Shown piece by piece: positions 37,926 to 43,515 of a DNA stretch of 43,515 nt. Location of the stretch: the IMG/VR virus record IMGVR_UViG_3300034118_001088, positions 1-43,515 of that record; one strand, written 5' to 3'. Source of the DNA: a virus. The position numbers and the translations under genes were made by a program. Under the pieces are notes generated by a model. The model was not told the origin of the DNA and did no database searches. It worked only from the letters and a program-made list of their open reading frames with translations. The number at the start of each line of letters is the position of its first letter. Position 1 is the first letter of the stretch.

Positions 37926-39444
37926 CCTGACCCCGCGCGAGCTTGCGGCGCTCCAGGCGGCGCTGCCGACGCTGTCTTTGCAGGAGAAAGTCGAGCTTTT
38001 TGAGGCTCTGGAGGAAAAAGAGCGTAGGTTGTCGCGCCAACTGGCCAAAACCAGCCTGATTGAGTTCGCCAAGCACGTCTATCCGGGGTTCAAGGTGGGG
38101 CCGCACCACAAAAAGCTGGCGCGCATCTTTGAAGACGTGCTTGCGGGCAAGAAAAAGCGGGTGATCATCAACATCGCCCCGCGTATGGGTAAGTCCGAAT
38201 TCTCCAGCTACCTGTTCCCCGCATACTTCCTGGGGCGCTTCCCAGAGAAGAAGATCATCATGGGCACGCACACAGCGGGCCTGTCCGAAGACTTTGGTCG
38301 GCGCATCAGAAACCTGATCGCCAGCGACGAATACGCTGAGTTGTACCCCGAAACCTGTGTTGCCGAAGACCAAAAAGCCGCCGGGAAGTGGTCAACCTCC
38401 AAGGGAGGCCAGTATTACGCTGCTGGTGTCGGTGGTGCTCTGGCTGGTCGCGGTGCTGATCTGTTCGTTATTGACGATCCTCACTCTGAGCAAGACGTAA
38501 AAATAAACAGCCGCCTCGCGTTCGACACGGCGTGGAACTGGTTCCAAACAGGCCCGCTGCAACGCTTGATGCCGGGGGGCGCCATCATCGTCATCATGAC
38601 GCGGTGGTCGCTGCTCGACCTCACTGGCCGTCTGATTGACTACCAGACCAAAAACCCCGACGCCGACCAGTGGGAGATCGTGGAACTGCCCGCGATCTTG
38701 AATGAAGGCCAAGAGAACGAAAAGTCTCTGTGGCCAGACCAGTGGCCACTGGACCAACTCAAGTCCAAGAAAGCCAACCTCGACCCGAGGTTCTGGAACG
38801 CGCAGTACATGCAGCAGCCTACGGCAGACTCCTCTGCCATCGTTGGGCGCCATCACTGGCGGATGTGGCCAAAAGACGACCCGCCCCAGTGCGAGTACGT
38901 GATCCAGTCCTGGGACACGGCGTTCGAGACAAAAACCACCTCCGACTTCAGCGCCTGCACCACGTGGGGCGTGTTCTATAACGAAGAGGAAGGGGATTCT
39001 CCCCAACTCATACTCCTCGATGCCTTCAAAGACCGGATGGCGTTCCCCGAGTTGAAACAGGTCGCGCTTAAGCACTACAAAGAGTGGGAGCCTGACGCGT
39101 TCATCGTGGAAAAGAAGGCAGCGGGTGCGCCTTTGATATATGAGTTGAGAAATATGGGCATCCCCGTGGCTGAGTACACACCGTCGCGCGGCAACGACAA
39201 GGTGGTGCGGATGAACGCGGTGGCAGATTTGTTCTTCTCTGGGAAAGTCTGGGCGCCCGACACGCGCTGGGCGCGGGAAGTGATTGAAGAGATGGCGGCG
39301 TTCCCTGTAGGCGAGAACGACGACTTCGTGGACACTACGACACAGGCGCTCCTGCGCTTCCGTCAAGGGGGCTTCATCAGCCTCGAATCCGACGAGCAAG
39401 ACGAACAACGCTACTTCGCGCCACGCAAGGCGGCGTACTACTGA
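37903..39444 (+). CDS. terL: Terminase large subunit (packaging ATPase and nuclease)
   Basis: 513 residues, a usual length. The ATPase domain has IAPRMGKSEF (Walker A, residues 92-99) and LFVIDDPHSEQD (Walker B, Asp191-Asp192). The RNase H-like nuclease domain has QSWDTAFETKTTSDFSA with Asp338, FIVEKKAAGAPLIYELR, and NDDFVDTTTQALLRF with Asp477. It pumps DNA into the prohead and cuts it. The gene overlaps the small-subunit gene and precedes the portal by 16 nt. Confidence 0.95.
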   Translation: MNLQNLTSLTPRELAALQAALPTLSLQEKVELFEALEEKERRLSRQLAKTSLIEFAKHVYPGFKVGPHHKKLARIFEDVLAGKKKRVIINIAPRMGKSEFSSYLFPAYFLGRFPEKKIIMGTHTAGLSEDFGRRIRNLIASDEYAELYPETCVAEDQKAAGKWSTSKGGQYYAAGVGGALAGRGADLFVIDDPHSEQDVKINSRLAFDTAWNWFQTGPLQRLMPGGAIIVIMTRWSLLDLTGRLIDYQTKNPDADQWEIVELPAILNEGQENEKSLWPDQWPLDQLKSKKANLDPRFWNAQYMQQPTADSSAIVGRHHWRMWPKDDPPQCEYVIQSWDTAFETKTTSDFSACTTWGVFYNEEEGDSPQLILLDAFKDRMAFPELKQVALKHYKEWEPDAFIVEKKAAGAPLIYELRNMGIPVAEYTPSRGNDKVVRMNAVADLFFSGKVWAPDTRWAREVIEEMAAFPVGENDDFVDTTTQALLRFRQGGFISLESDEQDEQRYFAPRKAAYY

Positions 39445-39460
39445 TTAGGAAAGGCCAGAC

Positions 39461-41917
39461 ATGGCAACGAACATCGACAAGGCGCTGTACGGCGCGCCCG
39501 TGGGTCTGGAAGAGATGGCGCAGGCTGAGCCTGAGTTGGAGATCGAGATCGTCAACCCAGACGAGGTCAACATCGGCATCGATGGGCTGGAGATCAGCCT
39601 CACCCCTGAGGAGCCCGAGGGTGGTGGGTTCGATGCGAACCTAGCGGAGGAGCTTGACTCGTCCTTCATCGAAGGACTCGGCTCCGACCTGTCCGCAGAC
39701 ATCACCCAAGACGTGGGTTCCCGCAAGGAGTGGGAGAAAGCGTACGTCGATGGCCTGAAGTTGTTGGGCTTGCAGATCGAAGAGCGGACAGAACCGTGGA
39801 ACGGCGCATGCGGCGTGTTCCACCCGATGATCACGGAGGCCGTGGTCAAGTTCCAGTCCGAGATGATCACCGAGACGTTCCCTGCGCAGGGCCCGGTGAA
39901 GACCAAGATCATCGGCAAGGACACACCCGAGGTGAAAGAGGCCGCTGTCCGCGTCGAGGACGACATGAACTTCGAGTTGACCGAGGTCATGAAGGAGTTC
40001 CGGCCTGAGCACGAGCGCATGCTCTGGTCGCTGCCCGCTACGGGCTCGGCGTTCAAGAAGGTGTATTACGACCCGAACCTGGGTCGTCAGGTCAGCATGT
40101 TTGTGCCTGCGGAGGACATCATCCTGCCGTACGGCGCCACCGACATGGACACCTGCTACCGCCTGACGCACGTCATGCGGAAAACCAAGAACGACATCAT
40201 CAAGCTGCAGGCTGCTGGCTTCTATCGGGACATCGAGCTTGGCGAGCCGGACAAGAACAAGACCGACATCCAGCAAGCCAAGGACAAAGAGACTGGCTTC
40301 CGCGACCTGAATGATGATCGCTTCACGCTGTACGAAGTCCATGTGGACTTAAATATAAAAAAAGATCAGTACGGCGAAGGAGAAGACTCCGAGATCGCGC
40401 TGCCGTACGTCGTGACCATGATCAAGGGCACGAATGACGTGTTAGCAATAAGGAGAAATTGGAGTGAGGACGACCCACTCAAACTCAAGCGCCAGCACTT
40501 CGTGCACTACCAGTACATCCCCGGCTTCGGGGCGTACGGCTTTGGTCTGTTCCATCTGATTGGCGGGTTCGCCAAATCCGCAACGTCTCTGATGAGACAA
40601 CTGGTGGATGCGGGCACGCTGAGCAATTTGCCGGGGGGTTTGAAGAGCCGAGGGCTGCGCATCAAGGGCGATGACACCCCCATCGCTCCGGGCGAGTTCC
40701 GCGATGTGGACGTCGCTAGTGGCAACATCCGCGACAGCATCCTGCCCCTGCCGTACAAGGAGCCGTCCGGCGTCTTGTACCAGTTGCTCGGGAACATCGT
40801 AGAGGAAGGCCGTCGCTTCGCTGCCACCGCAGACATGAAGGTGGCCGACATGTCGGCGCAGGCGCCGGTGGGTACGACCCTGGCCTTGCTGGAGCGTCAA
40901 CTAAAAGTCCTCACCGCTGTCCAGGCTCGTACGCACTTCTCGCTCAAGCAGGAGTTCAAGCTCCTGAAGAACCTGATCCGCGACTACACGGACCCGGACT
41001 ACACCTACGACCCCGAGTACGGGACGAAGCGTGCCAAGCAGGCTGACTACGACTTGGTCGATGTCATCCCCGTGAGTGACCCCAACGCTGCCACGATGTC
41101 GCAGCGCGTCGTTCAGTTCCAAGCCGCCATCCAGATGGCGCAGATGGCTCCGCAGATTTACAACCTGCCTGAGCTTCACCGGGGGATGCTGTCTGTTCTG
41201 GGCATCAAGAACGCCGAGAAGATCGTGCCGCTGGAGGAGGACCAGAAGCCCACCGATCCGGTCACCGAGAACCAGAACATCCTCAAGCTCAAGCCCGTCA
41301 AGGCGTTCTTGCACCAAGATCACGACGCTCACATCGCCGTGCACAACATGATGATGCAAGACCCGCTGATCGCCGCGCAGTTGGGACAGAACCCGCAGGC
41401 GCAGCAGTTGGCTGCGTCGCTGCAAGCGCACATCGCTGAGCACATTGGCTTCAAGATGCGCAAGCAGATCGAAGCGCAGTTGGGCATGCCGCTGCCTCCC
41501 GAGGACGAGAAGCTCCCGCCGCAGGTGGAGATCGCGCTGTCCACCATGATGGCCCAGGCCGCAGGTCAGGTGGTGGCGCAGAGCCAGCAGCAGGCCGCGA
41601 TGATGCAGGCGCAGCAGCAGATGCAAGACCCGGTGATCCAGATGCAGCAGCAAGAACTGGCGCTGCGTCAGAAGGAACTGGAGTTGAAGGCGCAGAAGAT
41701 CATGCTCGATGCAACGGCCATGTCTGACAAACAGGAGCTTGAAGCTGAGCGCGTGAAGGGCGACCTGGAGCTTCGCGCCATGAAGACCCAGGCCGATATT
41801 GAGAAAGACAAGGCGATGCTCATCGCTCAGCAAGAACGTGAAGGCGTCAAGCTGGGCGTCGAGATTGCCAAAACCCGTGCCGCACAGGCACGTCCACCCA
41901 TTAGGAACACTAAGTGA
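39461..41917 (+). CDS. Portal protein
   Basis: 818 residues. GACGVFHPMITEAVVKFQSE and ITETFPAQGPVKTKI, then YDPNLGRQVSMFVPAEDIIL, are like portals of podovirus-type phages, which form the dodecameric ring at the head vertex through which DNA enters. The last 250 residues are rich in Gln and Ala and form long helices (QQQAAMMQAQQQMQD), as expected for the crown or barrel. The ribosome site GGAAAGG is present. Position directly after the large terminase and before scaffold supports the call. Confidence 0.9.
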   Translation: MATNIDKALYGAPVGLEEMAQAEPELEIEIVNPDEVNIGIDGLEISLTPEEPEGGGFDANLAEELDSSFIEGLGSDLSADITQDVGSRKEWEKAYVDGLKLLGLQIEERTEPWNGACGVFHPMITEAVVKFQSEMITETFPAQGPVKTKIIGKDTPEVKEAAVRVEDDMNFELTEVMKEFRPEHERMLWSLPATGSAFKKVYYDPNLGRQVSMFVPAEDIILPYGATDMDTCYRLTHVMRKTKNDIIKLQAAGFYRDIELGEPDKNKTDIQQAKDKETGFRDLNDDRFTLYEVHVDLNIKKDQYGEGEDSEIALPYVVTMIKGTNDVLAIRRNWSEDDPLKLKRQHFVHYQYIPGFGAYGFGLFHLIGGFAKSATSLMRQLVDAGTLSNLPGGLKSRGLRIKGDDTPIAPGEFRDVDVASGNIRDSILPLPYKEPSGVLYQLLGNIVEEGRRFAATADMKVADMSAQAPVGTTLALLERQLKVLTAVQARTHFSLKQEFKLLKNLIRDYTDPDYTYDPEYGTKRAKQADYDLVDVIPVSDPNAATMSQRVVQFQAAIQMAQMAPQIYNLPELHRGMLSVLGIKNAEKIVPLEEDQKPTDPVTENQNILKLKPVKAFLHQDHDAHIAVHNMMMQDPLIAAQLGQNPQAQQLAASLQAHIAEHIGFKMRKQIEAQLGMPLPPEDEKLPPQVEIALSTMMAQAAGQVVAQSQQQAAMMQAQQQMQDPVIQMQQQELALRQKELELKAQKIMLDATAMSDKQELEAERVKGDLELRAMKTQADIEKDKAMLIAQQEREGVKLGVEIAKTRAAQARPPIRNTK

Positions 41918-42108
41918 TCCACGACTTCGCACGCGTATTGCGCGAACAAATACGCACCGACATGAACAACTACGCCGATGACTTGGCGGGGGGTTCGTGT
42001 CGCACTTTTGAGGAATACCAGAAGCTCTGCGGCGTCATCCAAGGTCTGGCGATGGCAGAGCGTTACATCCTTGACCTTGCAAAGAAAGCCGAAGATGCAG
42101 ACGAGTGA
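41914..42108 (+). CDS. Small protein between portal and co-chaperonin genes
   Basis: 64 residues from a GTG that overlaps the portal stop as GTGA. It is helical: ARVLREQIRTDMNNYADDLA, then FEEYQKLCGVIQGLAMAERY and an acidic end. A similar small helical gene is often found behind phage portals, and may help head assembly, but no function is established. It overlaps the next gene by 14 nt. Confidence 0.7.
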   Translation: MIHDFARVLREQIRTDMNNYADDLAGGSCRTFEEYQKLCGVIQGLAMAERYILDLAKKAEDADE

Positions 42109-42535
42109 AGCGGGAATCATCCTCCCCCCAGGCATCAGCCTGCCCAAGACCATTCAGCCCCAGGACGAACAGGACGAGAACCTCGCCCCTGAAGAGAAGG
42201 CCACAGCCCTTCCAGAGCCTGCAGGTCACAAACTGCTGTGCATCGTGCCGGACGTTTCAGACACGTTTGAGAACTCCAGCCTGATCAAGGCCGACACGTA
42301 CATGAAGCAGGAAGAACACGCCACCACGGTGCTGTTCGTGCTCAAACAAGGCCCCTCGGCCTACAAAGACCCCGAGCGTTTCCCCACGGGAGCTTGGTGT
42401 AAACCCGGAGATTTTGTGCTGGTGCGTACCTATTCTGGTACGCGGTTCAAGATTTTTGGCAAGGAGTTCCGTCTCATCAACGATGACCAAGTTGATGCTG
42501 TTGTGCAAGACCCTCGCGGACTCACCCGCGCTTGA
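42095..42535 (+). CDS. GroES-like co-chaperonin
   Basis: 146 residues from the ATG at 42095; the longer frame starting at 41978 is a shadow of the gene before it. After a Pro/Glu-rich N-terminus, residues about 46-140 follow the GroES pattern: KLLCIVPDVSDTFENSSLI, then FPTGAWCKPGDFVLVRTYSG and FRLINDDQVDAVV. This beta-barrel caps GroEL and, in phages such as T4, adapts it to fold the capsid protein. Location between the portal and scaffold genes, just ahead of the capsid gene, fits that role. Fold assignment is good; interaction with the host GroEL is inferred. Confidence 0.82.
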   Translation: MQTSEAGIILPPGISLPKTIQPQDEQDENLAPEEKATALPEPAGHKLLCIVPDVSDTFENSSLIKADTYMKQEEHATTVLFVLKQGPSAYKDPERFPTGAWCKPGDFVLVRTYSGTRFKIFGKEFRLINDDQVDAVVQDPRGLTRA

Positions 42536-42546
42536 AGGAGTGAAAG

Positions 42547-43500
42547 ATGGCGATTGATAAGGAAGAGTACAAGTTCCCTGACGAGCAGGAGAACGAAGTC
42601 AAAGTCGAGACTTCGGGTGAAACCGACGTCGAGATTGAGGTCGTAGACGACACGCCCGAGCGTGACCGTGGCCGTAAGCCTCTGGAGCGGGAGGTCGCTG
42701 ACCCGACCGAAGAAGAGATCGAGTCTTACTCGGCCAACGTGCAGTCGCGGATCAAGGAGTTGACCCACGCACGTCACGACGAACGCCGTCAAAAAGAGGC
42801 TGTAGCCCGGGAAAAAGCCGAGCTTGAGCGTCTTGCACAGCAGTTGATCGACGAGAACAACCGGCTGAAGAAGAGTTACAACGAGGGCCAGGAGGTTCTG
42901 GTTTCAAGCGCCCGCAAGGAAGCTGAGACAGAACTCGAAGCTGCCCGTCGAAACCTCAAGGCTGCACAGGAGGCGTTTGATACCGACGCCATCATCGCGG
43001 CCCAGGAGGAGCTTGCTGCGGCCAAGTGGCGAGTCGAAGAAGCAAAAAGATTCCGTCCGCAGGCTTTACAGCCCACGGAAATTCCGGTACAAACTCAGCA
43101 ACAACCGCAAACTCAGGTTCAACCCGACGAGAAATCCCTGCGCTGGCAGGCAAAAAACCAGTGGTTCGGGCAACCGGGGTTTGAGGAATTCACCAGCTAC
43201 GCACTAGGGCTGCATCAAAAGCTAGTCACCGGGGGTGTTGATCCCCGCTCCGATGAGTATTTCGACCAGATCGATGGTCGCATGAAGTCGAAGTTCCCCG
43301 AGTTATTCGGGAACGAAGACAAGCCGAAGACGGTTGAGGTTCAAAAGAAACCCACAACGGTCGTGGCTCCCGCCACTCGTACTACGGGTGTCGGAAAAAT
43401 TCGACTGACTCAAACGCAAGTTGCGTTGGCGAAAAAGCTGGGCCTGACCCCGCAGCAATACGCTGCACAAGTGGCAAAACTGGAGAACCAAAATGGCTGA
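42547..43500 (+). CDS. Scaffolding protein
   Basis: 317 residues; ATG preceded by AAGGAGTGAAAG. The N-terminus is acidic and disordered, followed by a long charged coiled coil (about 60-180, for example DERRQKEAVAREKAELERLA). Then comes a Gln/Pro linker, and a C-terminal region ending in VALAKKLGLTPQQYAAQVAK. Such helical, highly charged proteins guide capsid assembly and leave or are cleaved before packaging. The gene lies just before the putative major capsid gene, which it overlaps by 8 nt. Confidence 0.85.
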   Translation: MAIDKEEYKFPDEQENEVKVETSGETDVEIEVVDDTPERDRGRKPLEREVADPTEEEIESYSANVQSRIKELTHARHDERRQKEAVAREKAELERLAQQLIDENNRLKKSYNEGQEVLVSSARKEAETELEAARRNLKAAQEAFDTDAIIAAQEELAAAKWRVEEAKRFRPQALQPTEIPVQTQQQPQTQVQPDEKSLRWQAKNQWFGQPGFEEFTSYALGLHQKLVTGGVDPRSDEYFDQIDGRMKSKFPELFGNEDKPKTVEVQKKPTTVVAPATRTTGVGKIRLTQTQVALAKKLGLTPQQYAAQVAKLENQNG

Positions 43501-43515
43501 AACTCAAAACCGTAT
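43493..43515 (+). CDS. Start of the next gene, probably major capsid protein (truncated by window end)
   Basis: The ATG at 43493 opens MAETQNR and runs off the window. It overlaps the scaffold stop by 8 nt. A scaffold gene is nearly always followed by the major capsid gene, so that identity is inferred from order only. Confidence 0.5.

Overview
The window is most of the genome of a tailed bacteriophage, most likely a lytic podovirus-like phage. There is a terminase, portal, co-chaperonin and scaffold module, a set of very large virion proteins, and a complete phage replication module with a family A DNA polymerase and a primase-helicase. No integrase, CI-type repressor switch, tRNA, rRNA, transposon or CRISPR array was found. 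The host looks proteobacterial, perhaps betaproteobacterial. The base composition is fairly GC-rich, ribosome binding sites are strong Shine-Dalgarno sequences, and one phage protein carries a domain almost identical to region 4 of the housekeeping sigma factor of Proteobacteria. The host call is an inference. The window opens inside a gene and closes a few codons into what is probably the major capsid gene, so the capsid, tail and adaptor genes must lie outside it. If the genome is circular or permuted, they would join the two ends.

Layout. (1) Positions 2-14909, plus strand: late virion genes. These are the end of a putative fibre or tail protein, an 891-residue structural protein with DUF4214-like repeats, a glutamine-rich protein, a 695-residue protein with an internal FlgJ-like muramidase domain, and a 2852-residue giant polyvalent protein with an HEXXH motif and an LPD38-like C-terminal region. 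(2) Positions 14863-36816, minus strand: a long, tightly packed early and replication block. From 14.9 to 25.7 kb it encodes an AEP primase-DUF927 helicase, a small HTH protein, a possible ssDNA-binding protein, an SNF2-like helicase, an HNH protein, a Cas4/RecB-like nuclease with four cysteines suited to an Fe-S cluster, a zinc-metallopeptidase-like protein, DNA polymerase A and a VRR-NUC nuclease. From 25.8 to 36.8 kb there are about 30 mostly small genes of unknown function. Many of these are coupled by 4-nt ATGA or GTGA overlaps. Among them are an XRE-like/sigma-70 region 4 fusion, three paralogous small proteins, tiny membrane proteins and a DUF932 protein. (3) Positions 36852-37232: a divergent intergenic region, strikingly C-rich on the plus strand. 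(4) Positions 37233-43515, plus strand: small and large terminase, portal, a small protein, a GroES-like co-chaperonin, scaffold, and the start of the next gene.

How the genes fit together. The primase-helicase, polymerase, SSB-like protein and nucleases form a self-sufficient replication and recombination set. No phage RNA polymerase is visible here, so transcription probably depends on the host enzyme, and the sigma region 4 fusion is the natural candidate for redirecting it. Head assembly uses the terminase, portal, scaffold and co-chaperonin genes. The large virion proteins at the left are plausible ejection proteins that cross the cell wall with the genome, helped by the embedded muramidase. 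No stand-alone endolysin or obvious holin was recognised.

The strongest unexplained signals are: the sigma region 4 mimic; six copies of a GGGGACA-NN-TGTCCCC inverted repeat between early genes; two leader hairpins whose stems differ by a compensatory pair at the same distance from the start codon; a triple gene overlap at 25.8-26.6 kb; and the tandem family of three ACAKVC proteins.
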